NCBI GenBank assembly: GCA_934322085.1
Contig: CAKRGF010000010.1
Span: 6,734 to 70,733 of the forward strand
DNA length: 64,000 bases
Origin: an uncultured Eubacterium sp.
Lineage (GTDB): Bacteria; Bacillota; Clostridia; Lachnospirales; Lachnospiraceae
Reading direction: 5' to 3'
Positions 16,181 through 25,512 of this stretch are shown here, one piece after another. Every line of letters starts with the position of its first letter. The first letter of the stretch is position 1. Under the pieces are notes generated by a model. The model was given only the letters and a program-made list of their open reading frames with translations. It had not been told where the DNA came from and searched no databases. A program made the position numbers and the translations under genes.

Positions 16181-18082
16181 TTATTTTATAGTATTCGGAA
16201 GGACGAATCGCACAACAAAGATTCCGTCCTTTGGCTCAAAGGAAATAACACCCTTTGCCTTGTCAACGATGAGGCGGGCAGACTGGGTACCGATACCCAT
16301 ACCGGAATGTTTTGTTGAGAAGAACCGATTCGCTTTTTGAATGGGTTCTTTTTTGCAGCTATTTTCAATCATTGCAACAATGTTGTTTTTCTGTGGCTGG
16401 ATCTGAATTCGGATATACGCATTTTCTGGTACCTGGCTTGCGGCCTCCCATGCATTTTCCAAGAGATTACCAAACAAAATCGAAAAGTCAGTGTCGGGAA
16501 TCGACAGCGTTTCTGGAAGGTTTGCCAGACATTCGAATGCTACGCCATTGTTTTTGCAGAGTGTCTGATAGTATTGTAAAATCGCATCCGCAAGCATATT
16601 ACGGCATAATACGATACGTCCTTTCTGCTCTCTCTGCTCTGCGTATTGTGCCAAATATTCCAGTGCTTTTTCGCGTTCATTATTTTGCAGATAGGTCGTA
16701 ACAGTCTGCATGTGGTGGCGGTGGTCGTGGCGCAGGCGAATCGATTCGTCAATGCGCTCCGTAAGCTCCTGATAGTGCGCTTTCTGAATTTCAATCTGCT
16801 TTGCCAGATAATGAGTCTCTTCCTCTAACAAAAGTTTTGCACGGTAGGTTTTCGATAAATCCTGCCACAATTCATAGCCGATAGAAACGACCAGCAGAAA
16901 AGTGCCAATTTCCTGAAACCAGCCGCCGTAAATCGGTTCGTAGCCCGGATACATACGGTCAGCAGTCAAAGAGGCGGCAAACAAAACAGTACCGATTAAG
17001 AGAATTGGTGACGCGTGCAATTCTTTCTGGTACGAATAGTATGCGTGGAATAAAAGCAAAAGAGCACAGCCTGCTTTGTACAAAAATAAAAATTCAGAAT
17101 ACAGTTTGGCGAAATGTGTGCTGCCGTGTAAAAACAGAGTGAATATAAGGGATAAAAGCACACAGCTGCCAAAGATAAGCGTTTCGCGTCGAATCAATTT
17201 CTTAGGAAGGTTAAAAATTGTTCCCTGCAGCAAAACCATGCATGGATACATGGCGGTTAAACATGCAATTTCCAGTGGGTACCATGGGAAAACAGAAAAA
17301 CTGCCATAGGAAAATAGAACTGGATATAGGGAAATAACGAAAAATAAGCCACATAAAATGGTAAAAATCAGTGCGTTTTTGTGCTTTAGCCGGCAGAAAA
17401 AAAACAGCGAGCAGGCGGCAAAAAGAAAAATAGCTGTGAGCGTAATGCCGGAAATGAAAAGTTTTGTAGAAAGATATTTCTGAATGGCAGTAATCGTTCC
17501 AAAGGCAGGCGGATAGGTAATACCACTGTAAATGTGCGAATAATTGGTCACAATAATGGTAATATGGACAGTGCCGGATGCGGTAAAAGAAATCTCTCGA
17601 TTACCAATTAAATCTTTATAATGCGCTGGGTCAGGGTTTCCCTGCGAACAGACTTTTTCCTCATTTAGGTACAGTGTATAAGCGGAAAAAATTTCTGGCA
17701 GATACAAAGAATATGTCCGCGCCGTGTCCGGGAGAGATAGTGTTAAGCGATAGGTGGCAGTGCCATTCGAAGCCTCAGAAGTGTTGCCAAGACTGAAATT
17801 GCCAAATGAGCCAAGGGTTAAAAAAGTGCCTCCCGTTACTTTTTTTTCATTAAAATCGGAAGGCGTATATTGTTTGCCCGGGAAAAAGTTCCACTGATGG
17901 GCAAGGAAAATTACGGAATCACCGGATAAGTCGGCATCGGAACAAAACATGACACCGCCCATCGGGTAAACCGGATTATTTTCATATTTGTTATTGTAAT
18001 AGAATAGAAAGTGTGCAAGAAGCAGAAAGGAGGCAAAAGGAAGAAACAAAGCGAGAAATAGTTTAACAAAGCGAGGTTTCAT
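16181..18082 (-). CDS. Membrane sensor histidine kinase with 7TM region and GHKL ATPase domain
   Basis: A 633-residue kinase. An N-terminal helix and an extracellular domain (about residues 35-225) precede seven transmembrane helices (about 230-430), a coiled coil, the phosphoacceptor region RLRHDHRHHMQTV (about 447-459) and a GHKL-type ATPase domain with GNLLENAWEAA (N box) and GMGIGTQSARLIV (G box). This 7TMR-DISM-like layout with a GHKL kinase usually signals to LytTR regulators, and one lies two genes upstream in the same operon. The ATG at 18082 is used; a longer frame overlaps the upstream gene. The ligand is unknown. Confidence 0.85.
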   Translation of the reverse strand: MKPRFVKLFLALFLPFASFLLLAHFLFYYNNKYENNPVYPMGGVMFCSDADLSGDSVIFLAHQWNFFPGKQYTPSDFNEKKVTGGTFLTLGSFGNFSLGNTSEASNGTATYRLTLSLPDTARTYSLYLPEIFSAYTLYLNEEKVCSQGNPDPAHYKDLIGNREISFTASGTVHITIIVTNYSHIYSGITYPPAFGTITAIQKYLSTKLFISGITLTAIFLFAACSLFFFCRLKHKNALIFTILCGLFFVISLYPVLFSYGSFSVFPWYPLEIACLTAMYPCMVLLQGTIFNLPKKLIRRETLIFGSCVLLSLIFTLFLHGSTHFAKLYSEFLFLYKAGCALLLLFHAYYSYQKELHASPILLIGTVLFAASLTADRMYPGYEPIYGGWFQEIGTFLLVVSIGYELWQDLSKTYRAKLLLEEETHYLAKQIEIQKAHYQELTERIDESIRLRHDHRHHMQTVTTYLQNNEREKALEYLAQYAEQREQKGRIVLCRNMLADAILQYYQTLCKNNGVAFECLANLPETLSIPDTDFSILFGNLLENAWEAASQVPENAYIRIQIQPQKNNIVAMIENSCKKEPIQKANRFFSTKHSGMGIGTQSARLIVDKAKGVISFEPKDGIFVVRFVLPNTIK

Positions 18083-18083
18083 C

Positions 18084-19613
18084 TTAATGTTTCCTTTCTT
18101 TTTTGTGGTAGACAAAACAACCAGTCGATACCAGCACGAGCGCAATGGCACCTAAGATTACGAGACGCGGTATGCGGTTTCTTTTTACCGGTAGATTTTG
18201 TCTGGGAGAACCAGGTGGCTTATAAACGCCCGTTTTGTCAATTGTGCGGGTTTTATTCTCCTGTTTCCAGGTCAGATGGCTGTTTGGGATCTCCGTTAGT
18301 ATTTTGCCAGCGGCGCGGACGGTAAGTGTTACCTCTTTTCCGGAACCGGGAACAATGCTTACTGTCAGCAGTTCATCGTCTTTTAGATTCAGCGATAGAA
18401 GGTAATCAGTCGGAATCTCAAGCATAATATTGTCATAAGTAAACGGAACATAGTTTGGGTTTGATTCCGCAATTAGGTGAAGTCGTTTTCCGGATAATGA
18501 AATGCGGTTAGAACCAACTTGTTCTACTGCCTTTTTTTCACTTGCATGGGAAGTGGTGGCACTGTCCGCAGTGTCCTTTTTTGTCGATGCTGTTGTACTT
18601 GTACTATCACTGGATTTTTCTGTACTGCTTGTAATACCGGTAATCATTCCCTCTGATTTTTTGACAGAAGAAGATTTCTCCTTTTTTTTCTCGTGTGCCG
18701 TTTCTTTTTTTGGATTGGAAGAAACAACTGTCTTTTTAGAAGGAACGGATGTCGCTGGAATTATAATTGCCGCAGTGGCGGTCGGTTTTGGTACAGCCGT
18801 GTTATTTGCGTCCTGCCCGTTGTTTGGTGTCGATATCGGTGAAGTAATCTCAAATGGGTCTTCGGAAGAAAAATCGCCGCCGTCACGGTCTCCCTCAATT
18901 GGTTTTGAAAGAACGAGGTCGCCCTTCTGCTCCAGACAAAGAATATTGGAGGTAAGGTTTTCATTTGTTAATTTTACATATAGATAGACGTCCTCTTCAA
19001 AAAAAGCGGACGATAACGTGACACCATCTGGTGTTGAACTAAAGTCTTCCGAAGATGTAATCGTTGTCCATTCTGCCTTGTCAAGCTGGGATTTGGTAAG
19101 GGCGTTTTTGGATTTTACATAAGCTCCCTTTATTGTGGAAAAATCCTTAAAATGATGTACAAAACTCAGCGTTGTGTGGTGAAATGATGTAAAGGTCGAA
19201 AAAATTTCAAACTTCTCCGGGTCAGAGATACAGACCGGGATAGTATAGGTTTCGGAATAGTTCTCTGCCAGTTGGAACATTTCTTTGTCGTATTGCAAAG
19301 TCATAGTCATTTCATAGATGCCTTCTTTTTGCACATCAACCGAGCGGGTGTCATAAGATGGTATCAGTTCCGTGCTCTCGTTTTCATTTTCGCAGACGGC
19401 GTAGAGAGGGCAATCACTGTAAGCCTGAATGATCTCGTCAAAAGAATCGGAGCCAACCGGACACATGAGCGGAGCAGATACAAGATCCAAGTCGTAAATT
19501 TCTGTAATGGTCAATTTGTCCTGTGTGGATGCCCACGCAAAAGAGACATTCCCCAAAAGCGAACTGAGAATGCCAAAAACTAGAAAATAAACAAGAATTG
19601 TTAATCTGCGCAT
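18084..19613 (-). CDS. Cell-surface protein with Ser/Thr/Lys-rich stalk and C-terminal membrane anchor
   Basis: A 509-residue secreted protein. It has a signal peptide (residues 1-28), an extracellular region of beta-rich character (about 30-240), a low-complexity Ser/Thr/Lys/Ala stalk (about 260-370), a small beta domain and a transmembrane helix (RLVILGAIALVLVSTGCFVY) with a basic tail. No LPxTG motif is present. It lies between the LytTR regulator and the kinase, with only one base before the kinase start, so it may supply or modulate the signal sensed by the kinase. No known domain was recognised. Confidence 0.65.
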   Translation of the reverse strand: MRRLTILVYFLVFGILSSLLGNVSFAWASTQDKLTITEIYDLDLVSAPLMCPVGSDSFDEIIQAYSDCPLYAVCENENESTELIPSYDTRSVDVQKEGIYEMTMTLQYDKEMFQLAENYSETYTIPVCISDPEKFEIFSTFTSFHHTTLSFVHHFKDFSTIKGAYVKSKNALTKSQLDKAEWTTITSSEDFSSTPDGVTLSSAFFEEDVYLYVKLTNENLTSNILCLEQKGDLVLSKPIEGDRDGGDFSSEDPFEITSPISTPNNGQDANNTAVPKPTATAAIIIPATSVPSKKTVVSSNPKKETAHEKKKEKSSSVKKSEGMITGITSSTEKSSDSTSTTASTKKDTADSATTSHASEKKAVEQVGSNRISLSGKRLHLIAESNPNYVPFTYDNIMLEIPTDYLLSLNLKDDELLTVSIVPGSGKEVTLTVRAAGKILTEIPNSHLTWKQENKTRTIDKTGVYKPPGSPRQNLPVKRNRIPRLVILGAIALVLVSTGCFVYHKKERKH

Positions 19614-19632
19614 AAAAAATGTCCTTTCTCGT

Positions 19633-20346
19633 TTACTGGTTTAACGAAAAATCTAAAAAAATTTTTTTAGCCTGCGATAAATTCCGCCGGCTAATGGGTA
19701 CTTCTTCCCCGTTATCAAGGATGAAGTGGTCTTTTTCCAATTCGCTCACGTACTGTAAATTCACGATGACTCCTTTGGAACAAAGGAAAAAACGGGAATC
19801 ACTGAGTAAGGGGGCGATGGTCTTTTGAAAATTTATTGCAGAAGACTGCCGTAAAACTTTTTTTTGCAAATGAACTTCCGTTGTTCGCATGACGGAAGAT
19901 AAAAAGTACAAATCCGAATAAGGAATGTACAAAGGGGTACGATCCACCATAAGAGGCAGTTTCCTCGTCTCCTGGCGGAATTTGCGTAAAAATGGGTTTA
20001 AGGTATCTTCAAGTTTATCATAAGTAAGTGGTTTAAGTAAGTAGCGAAAAGCTCCTACTTCATATCCCTCGAGTGCATATTCCCGGCTGGATGTCAAAAA
20101 GATAATTGTGCAGCTGCATCCTGCATCCAACAATCCGCGTGCTGCATCCATGCCTGTAATCTTATCCATAAAAATATCGAGAAAGACAAGGTCAAAGGAA
20201 TATCGGGAAATATCGGCCAAAAAAAGTTCACCGGATACAAATGGATAAATGGTAATGCTGATTCCGGTTAAGTCAAAAAAACGTATTAATAATTCCTGTA
20301 ATAACTTTCGGTCGTCTTCATGATCGTCTACAATTGCAATATTCAT
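19633..20346 (-). CDS. LytTR-family response regulator
   Basis: A 237-residue regulator. The receiver domain (residues 1-120) starts MNIAIVDDHEDD, has the phosphoacceptor Asp in LVFLDIFMDK (about 56) and the conserved Lys in LLKPLTYDK (about 105). The C-terminal LytTR DNA-binding domain (about 135-235) ends with the typical EVPISRRNLSQAKKIF. The ATG follows AGGAGGCAGCA. It is first in a three-gene operon with a surface protein and a GHKL kinase, an AgrA/AgrC-like pairing. Confidence 0.92.
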   Translation of the reverse strand: MNIAIVDDHEDDRKLLQELLIRFFDLTGISITIYPFVSGELFLADISRYSFDLVFLDIFMDKITGMDAARGLLDAGCSCTIIFLTSSREYALEGYEVGAFRYLLKPLTYDKLEDTLNPFLRKFRQETRKLPLMVDRTPLYIPYSDLYFLSSVMRTTEVHLQKKVLRQSSAINFQKTIAPLLSDSRFFLCSKGVIVNLQYVSELEKDHFILDNGEEVPISRRNLSQAKKIFLDFSLNQ

Positions 20347-20385
20347 TGCTGCCTCCTATGATTTTGCGATACTTACCTATATAAA

Positions 20386-20414
20386 ATATTAACAAATCCA
20401 TAAGGCAGGGTCAA
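20386..20414 (-). promoter_or_regulatory. Sigma-A promoter of the LytTR/surface protein/kinase operon
   Basis: On the minus strand TTGACC (20409-20414) and TAATAT (20386-20391) are 17 bases apart, 40 bases upstream of the regulator's ATG. It is divergent from the clostripain promoter, so the 163-bp gap may hold shared control sites. Confidence 0.65.
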
Positions 20415-20453
20415 GCAATTTTTCATGCTCTATCCACAATTTTGCAAGGTTTC

Positions 20454-20482
20454 TTGCATGATAGGGAAAGAGCCGATACAAT
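20454..20482 (+). promoter_or_regulatory. Sigma-A promoter of the clostripain-family gene
   Basis: TTGCAT (20454-20459) and TACAAT (20477-20482) are 17 bases apart, 27 bases before the ATG. Repeated TTGCA strings (TTTGCAAGG and CTTGCAT at 20441-20460) just upstream could be regulator contacts; this is speculative. Confidence 0.55.
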
Positions 20483-20509
20483 GAAAAAAATGAGAGAGGA
20501 GTATATAGG

Positions 20510-22435
20510 ATGAAAAGAAAAAAATATCAAAAATGGACAGCGCTGTTACTTGTTTTTAGTCTTGTTTTTTCTATGACTGGATGTGCAGATGAGGAACAGG
20601 AGAAGAAGCAGAGTTTCAGCAAAGATGATACGTGGGCGATTTATTGGTATCTTTGTGGTAGTGATTTGGAGAGTAATGCCGGTGCGGCGACGGCGGATCT
20701 TCAGGAAATGCTGCAGGTAAAACTTCCTGAAAATGTTAAAGTGGTAATTCAGACAGGAGGAGCTTCAAAGTGGCAGAATGACCAAGTAAAGGCTGACCGG
20801 ATTCAGCGTTATGAGTATAGTGGGAATGAACTTACATTAAAAGATGAAGCCAAGCAGGCGAATATGGGAGATCCGGAAACATTAAAAGGTTTTCTTTCTT
20901 ATGCAGAGAAAAATTATCCGGCAGATCATAAGATGCTGTTATTCTGGAATCACGGCGGCGGAAGTGTGAGCGGAGTTTCCTTTGATGAAAATTATGAGAT
21001 GGATTCTTTGGTGTTAGACGAACTTTCGGTAGTCATGAAAGATGTATATGGTGACAAAAAGCCATTTGAGGTTGTTGGTTTTGACACCTGTCTGATGGCA
21101 ACGGTAGATACAGCAAATGTATTTCAGAATTACGCATCCTATATGGTAGCGTCTGAGGAGACGGAGCCGGGAAATGGATGGCTGTACAGCGGATGGTTAG
21201 GAAAACTTGCGAAAAATCCGGCTATGAACGGTGCCGAACTTGGCAAGGCAATTTGCGACAGTTTTAAACAGGGCTGTAAAGAAGTGGGTACGGATGCGGA
21301 AATTACTCTTTCTGTTACGGACTTGTCTAAGACACCGGCCATTATTGATGCCTTGAAAAATATGGGTAAAGTCGTTTTGAAAAAGGCGGAGAAAGACTCT
21401 TCTGTATGTGCAGAATTTGCCAGAAGTGCCACGAAAGCAGAAAATTATGGTGGTAATAATGACAAAGAAGGTTATACAAACATGGTTGACTTAGGGCATT
21501 TGGCAGAGAATGCAGAAGGGCTGATTGGCGAGAGCAAAGCGCAGATTGAAAAAGCACTTTCAGATGCTATCGTATATAAAATAAACGGAAATTACCGCCG
21601 TCATGCAAGTGGACTTTCGGTTTACTATTCCTATGATGGTGATCAGGAATCGGCAGCCCGCTACCAGCAGATTGCCGCAGAGAATATTTATTCCTCCTTT
21701 GTCAATTATTCCATCGGTGCCAATGTATCCGATGAGGCATTGAGTGAAACTGGTGTCGACGAAGTACAGGAAGTAAGCGAATTTGATGGTAACCTTGAGA
21801 TGTCAATAAATGAAAATGACTATATCCAGTTGAACATTGACCCAGCAAAATTAGACAGTATTCAGAGCATTGCCTTTAATTTTGCTTATATCAGTGATGA
21901 CGGAGATGCAATTGTATTTTTAGGAAAAGATAATGACTTAGAGTGTGACTGGGAGAATGGGGTATTCCAAGATAACTTCCGTGGTGTCTGGGGATCTATC
22001 AATGACAGAGAGTGTTACATGGAGTTAGTTTATGAGGGCGATGATTATAATTTGTATACCGTTCCGATTAAATTAAATGGAGAAGACAGTTATCTGAGTG
22101 TTGCCTATGATTATGAGTCAAAAGCTTTCTATATTCTTGGTGCGACTTCCGGTTTGGATGAATCCGGACAGGCGGCTAAAGATATGCGGCCATTGGAGAA
22201 AGGTGATAAAGTAGCCATTGTCTACTATGCACAGAGCCTGGAAGGGAATGATGAAATTCAGGAAATGCCGGACGACGAGTTTACCTGGAAGGAAAGTTAT
22301 GAATTTAAGGAAAAAGACTTGCCAGATGGAAAATATGCATTTACTTATGAAGTAACAGATGTTACTGGTAAGAGTACAATGTCGGATGTTGCTTTCCTGA
22401 ATTTGAAAAATGGTGAGATTAAGCCAGAGTTATAA
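20510..22435 (+). CDS. Clostripain-family (peptidase C11) lipoprotein
   Basis: A 641-residue lipoprotein with a signal peptide ending at the lipobox SMTGC (Cys about 25). The C11 cysteine peptidase domain covers about residues 40-390. The catalytic His is in LFWNHGGGS (about 149) and the catalytic Cys in VVGFDTCLMA (about 193). The C-terminal 250 residues are beta-rich and may bind substrate. C11 enzymes cut after Arg or Lys. It is divergent from the LytTR operon, which could control it. A terminator follows at 22454. Confidence 0.9.
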   Translation: MKRKKYQKWTALLLVFSLVFSMTGCADEEQEKKQSFSKDDTWAIYWYLCGSDLESNAGAATADLQEMLQVKLPENVKVVIQTGGASKWQNDQVKADRIQRYEYSGNELTLKDEAKQANMGDPETLKGFLSYAEKNYPADHKMLLFWNHGGGSVSGVSFDENYEMDSLVLDELSVVMKDVYGDKKPFEVVGFDTCLMATVDTANVFQNYASYMVASEETEPGNGWLYSGWLGKLAKNPAMNGAELGKAICDSFKQGCKEVGTDAEITLSVTDLSKTPAIIDALKNMGKVVLKKAEKDSSVCAEFARSATKAENYGGNNDKEGYTNMVDLGHLAENAEGLIGESKAQIEKALSDAIVYKINGNYRRHASGLSVYYSYDGDQESAARYQQIAAENIYSSFVNYSIGANVSDEALSETGVDEVQEVSEFDGNLEMSINENDYIQLNIDPAKLDSIQSIAFNFAYISDDGDAIVFLGKDNDLECDWENGVFQDNFRGVWGSINDRECYMELVYEGDDYNLYTVPIKLNGEDSYLSVAYDYESKAFYILGATSGLDESGQAAKDMRPLEKGDKVAIVYYAQSLEGNDEIQEMPDDEFTWKESYEFKEKDLPDGKYAFTYEVTDVTGKSTMSDVAFLNLKNGEIKPEL

Positions 22436-22453
22436 TATAAAAAGATTTTATAG

Positions 22454-22489
22454 AAAATGCAGAAACTTTACCGTTTCTGCATTTTTTTT
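22454..22489 (+). terminator. Terminator after the clostripain-family gene
   Basis: AAAATGCAGAAAC pairs with GTTTCTGCATTTT around a 6-base loop and is followed by eight T. Confidence 0.9.
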
Positions 22490-22568
22490 GCCGTTTTGAC
22501 AGAAAACATAGGATTTATCAATAAAGTATGTTATTTTGGGAGCACGGAATCTTTTGAGGAGGGGTTTA

Positions 22569-23315
22569 ATGAGAATTTATTTATGTGATGAATCCGCAAA
22601 AGAGCGGGCGCAGATAAAAAATTGTATTGAAAAATATCTGTGCGGCAATTATCAGGTAAGCATAAAGGAATTCGGCTCGGTTCAGCAGACATTGGCAGAG
22701 CTTCCATCAGGACCATCAAGTCTTATGATTATGAATCTTTCCGAACAAGAGATGACAGATCCGGAGATTGTGAAACAGCTTCGGAGGAGAAAAAGTAATC
22801 AGAAATTGATTATGACAGCAACATCTGAACGCTATGCAATGGATGCTTTTTCCGTGTATGCAGATGGATTTTTGACGAAACCGTTTTCGCAGGAGCAGGT
22901 CGACTGTGCATTGAATCGCTTTAAAAGTATGTTTTACCGTATGAAAAAAAACATATCATTTATGGTCAACCGCACAATGAAAGATTTTTGCATGGATGAG
23001 ATTATCTATATGGAAACGTGTGGTCACGCGACCATGATACATACGATTGATGGTAATTTTAGGACGAATTGTTCGTTAACCAAGGCAAAAATCAGAATCT
23101 CAGAAGAAGATGGATATTTTGTCAGCTGTGGAAAAAGTTATTATATCAATGCCAGCTATATTGAAGATGTTACCAAAAAAGAAATTATTTTACGGGGAGG
23201 TGAACATATTTTTATTCCGATTCGTTTGCAAAGAGAACTTTGCATAAAAGTTGGAGACTATATTGCACGAAGAGACGACAATTATGAAAAGTCCGTTGTC
23301 AAAAATGAAAGTTAA
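22569..23315 (+). CDS. LytTR-family DNA-binding protein with a degenerate receiver domain
   Basis: A 248-residue protein with a receiver-like N-terminal domain and a LytTR domain (about residues 135-235, YFVSCGKSYYINASYIEDV). The start residues CDES keep an acidic pair, and FLTKPFS keeps the Lys, but the phosphoacceptor strand reads LMIMNLSEQ with Asn at 56 in place of Asp. Phosphorylation in the usual way is therefore unlikely. The ATG follows GAGGAGGGG. It leads a likely operon with a small lipoprotein and an O-antigen-ligase-like protein. Confidence 0.85.
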   Translation: MRIYLCDESAKERAQIKNCIEKYLCGNYQVSIKEFGSVQQTLAELPSGPSSLMIMNLSEQEMTDPEIVKQLRRRKSNQKLIMTATSERYAMDAFSVYADGFLTKPFSQEQVDCALNRFKSMFYRMKKNISFMVNRTMKDFCMDEIIYMETCGHATMIHTIDGNFRTNCSLTKAKIRISEEDGYFVSCGKSYYINASYIEDVTKKEIILRGGEHIFIPIRLQRELCIKVGDYIARRDDNYEKSVVKNES

Positions 23316-23357
23316 TGATATTATCTTATAAAAAATTAAAATTTGGAGGATTAAAAA

Positions 23358-23810
23358 ATGAAAAAAGTAGTATCTGTTGTAGTAGTATTAGTAATGATGT
23401 TAAGTTTAGCAGGATGTGGTATTTCTTATGACGACATCAAAGGTGATTGGACAGCAAAGACAATCAATGGTATGACAATTGATGAATATGCAGCATCACT
23501 TGGTGTTGATCCTAGTCAGGCAACTGTAAATGTAAATATTACAGAAGATGATAAAATGACAATGACTACTACAAACGGCGAGACAAAATTTGATTATGAG
23601 AGACGTTCTGACGGAATTGAAGTTAAAATGGAAGGTAAAGATGAAGTTTACATGTCCATGGCATATGACAAAGACAAGAAGACGCTCACATACAAATTAG
23701 ATTTGGGAAATGGACAGACAATGGAAGTTGTTTTGGAAAAGGGAAAAGCTGATATGACACCTGTTCAGCAGGACGCTCAGACAGAAGGAGCTACTGAGGC
23801 TGTACAGTAA
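23358..23810 (+). CDS. Small lipoprotein of unknown function
   Basis: A 150-residue lipoprotein. The signal peptide ends at SLAGC (Cys 20). The mature part begins YDDIKGDWTAKTINGMTIDEY, a pattern seen in lipocalin-like or DUF-type Firmicutes lipoproteins that start with a G-x-W strand, and ends in a Gln/Thr/Glu-rich tail. An ATTTGGAGGA site precedes it. It lies between the LytTR protein and the ligase-like gene, with gaps of 42 and 5 bases. Confidence 0.7.
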   Translation: MKKVVSVVVVLVMMLSLAGCGISYDDIKGDWTAKTINGMTIDEYAASLGVDPSQATVNVNITEDDKMTMTTTNGETKFDYERRSDGIEVKMEGKDEVYMSMAYDKDKKTLTYKLDLGNGQTMEVVLEKGKADMTPVQQDAQTEGATEAVQ

Positions 23811-23815
23811 AGATT

Positions 23816-25507
23816 ATGATGAGAAAATGGGACAAATGGATAACGTTAGCACCAATTGCCTTGGTGCTTGCGTTTCTGCCCCTCATTGTCGGCAGGATAA
23901 ACAGTAAAACATATACAGAAAATGAGCCATGGCTTCCCGCAGATGCGGTTGAATCGGACTTCTTTTTGTATGGTAAATTGTTTATCCTGTTTTTTTGCTG
24001 TCTATTTATGATTGTACTTTTGGTTCGTATGCATTTTTGGCAGCAGATTTATGAGATGCCCAAATATCTTCTTCTACCTATATTATATGGCGGTTTCGCA
24101 ATTGTATCTTCTCTGCATGCGAATCATCCTTTTCTGAGTGTGCGGGGAATGACCGGCAATATGCAGGGGCTTTTCGTAATACTTTCGTATTTGGTTGTGT
24201 TTTTTTATAGCTTTTTTTGGATAAAAAAGACAGAAAATCTCTCTGTTCTGATAAAAATCCTAGGAGTCTCGATAGGGATTCTTGGAGTGATTGGTATTTC
24301 CCAGTTTTTTGAATTTGATTTATTGTCAGTAGGTTTTGTGAAAGAGTTTTTAGGCGGGAGAAAGGCAAGGGTTTCTCATTTTATATATTTGACCTTGTAT
24401 CATTGGAACTATGTAGGAAGTTATGTGGCACTTCTTCTGCCAGTAACGGTGGCAATGATTGTTTATTTCCATGAGGTGGGTAAAAAGCGGGAGAGAACTT
24501 TTTGGTTCGTGCTTTTTTATCTGCTGATTTTCTGCCTTTTTGGTTCGCAGTCGCGGACCGGCACGCTTGCTGTACTGGCTTCGTTTTGCATTGGCGGCGT
24601 GAAATATCGTAACAAAGTCAGTCAGTACAAAAGGACAATTTTCTGCGTCTTTGTTTCCGCGCTTGCAATTTTATTTTTCTGCAACTGGTATATTACAGGA
24701 GATATTTTTGGAAAATGGCAGCAAATTCGATTTTCTACCAAAGGAAGTAAAAAGTTATCTTATATTGAAACAAAGGATAACCATGTGAAAATCCGCTATA
24801 AAAAGAAAAATTATTCTTTTGTCATAGAGGGAAGTGGCAAGAATATTTCACTCAAAAAGACACCAGATAGAAAGTGGAAGGCATTTTCATTTGAAAAGAA
24901 AGCGTTTTTGGATGGCAAAAAGACAGTCTATGGCTATCAAATGAAGTACAAAAAGAGTGTCTGGCGTTTCACCAACCAGCGTGGGGATGGAAAGTATTAT
25001 TATCTTAATGCAAACGGAAAATGGGATTTGTGTATTCACGCCCAAACGGCACTGCCATCGTGGATGAACGAGGTGGCATCGCTTCGTGGTTTTGTGTGGT
25101 CAAGAACAATACCTCTGCTAAAAGATTATGTGCTGCTTGGAGCGGGGCCCGACCAGTTTGGTTTTGTGTTCCCGCATAATGATTATGTTGCCAGATATCA
25201 ATATGATTTGTTGACAACCTATTATAAAAAGCCACATAATTATTATCTTCAGATGGGAATTGAAACGGGGTGTCTTTCACTTGTTCTGATGCTTGCATTT
25301 TTTGTCATTTACTTAAAGCGAGGCTTTGCAGCAGCCAAAGGAAAGTGCCATACGCAAAAAGAATATTTTATACGGGCAATTTTGATCTCTGTCCTGGGAT
25401 ATCTCTTTGCCGGGATGTTTAATGATTCTATGGTGGTAATAGCGCCTGTGTTCTGGTGCCTGTTAGGACTGGGAGCGGGTGGAGTTGATAATGTTAGGAA
25501 AAGGTAG
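23816..25507 (+). CDS. O-antigen ligase/polymerase-like membrane protein (Wzy_C type)
   Basis: A 563-residue protein with about eleven transmembrane helices. The signature is in its C-terminal third: GAGPDQFGFVFPHNDYVAR and KPHNYYLQMGIETG, the H-N-D-Y and H-N-Y-Y-L-Q motifs of the O-antigen ligase superfamily. A Lys/Tyr-rich hydrophilic stretch (about residues 305-425) interrupts the membrane region just before this and is larger than the usual loop. It probably acts in surface glycan or glycoprotein assembly. The gene ends 5 bases from the convergent NYN gene. Confidence 0.82.
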   Translation: MMRKWDKWITLAPIALVLAFLPLIVGRINSKTYTENEPWLPADAVESDFFLYGKLFILFFCCLFMIVLLVRMHFWQQIYEMPKYLLLPILYGGFAIVSSLHANHPFLSVRGMTGNMQGLFVILSYLVVFFYSFFWIKKTENLSVLIKILGVSIGILGVIGISQFFEFDLLSVGFVKEFLGGRKARVSHFIYLTLYHWNYVGSYVALLLPVTVAMIVYFHEVGKKRERTFWFVLFYLLIFCLFGSQSRTGTLAVLASFCIGGVKYRNKVSQYKRTIFCVFVSALAILFFCNWYITGDIFGKWQQIRFSTKGSKKLSYIETKDNHVKIRYKKKNYSFVIEGSGKNISLKKTPDRKWKAFSFEKKAFLDGKKTVYGYQMKYKKSVWRFTNQRGDGKYYYLNANGKWDLCIHAQTALPSWMNEVASLRGFVWSRTIPLLKDYVLLGAGPDQFGFVFPHNDYVARYQYDLLTTYYKKPHNYYLQMGIETGCLSLVLMLAFFVIYLKRGFAAAKGKCHTQKEYFIRAILISVLGYLFAGMFNDSMVVIAPVFWCLLGLGAGGVDNVRKR

Positions 25508-25512
25508 GAACT

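Noticed and set aside
18502..18987. 161-codon plus-strand frame within the surface protein gene
   Set aside because: It is a shadow of the Ser/Thr/Lys-rich stalk on the opposite strand, with no ribosome site.
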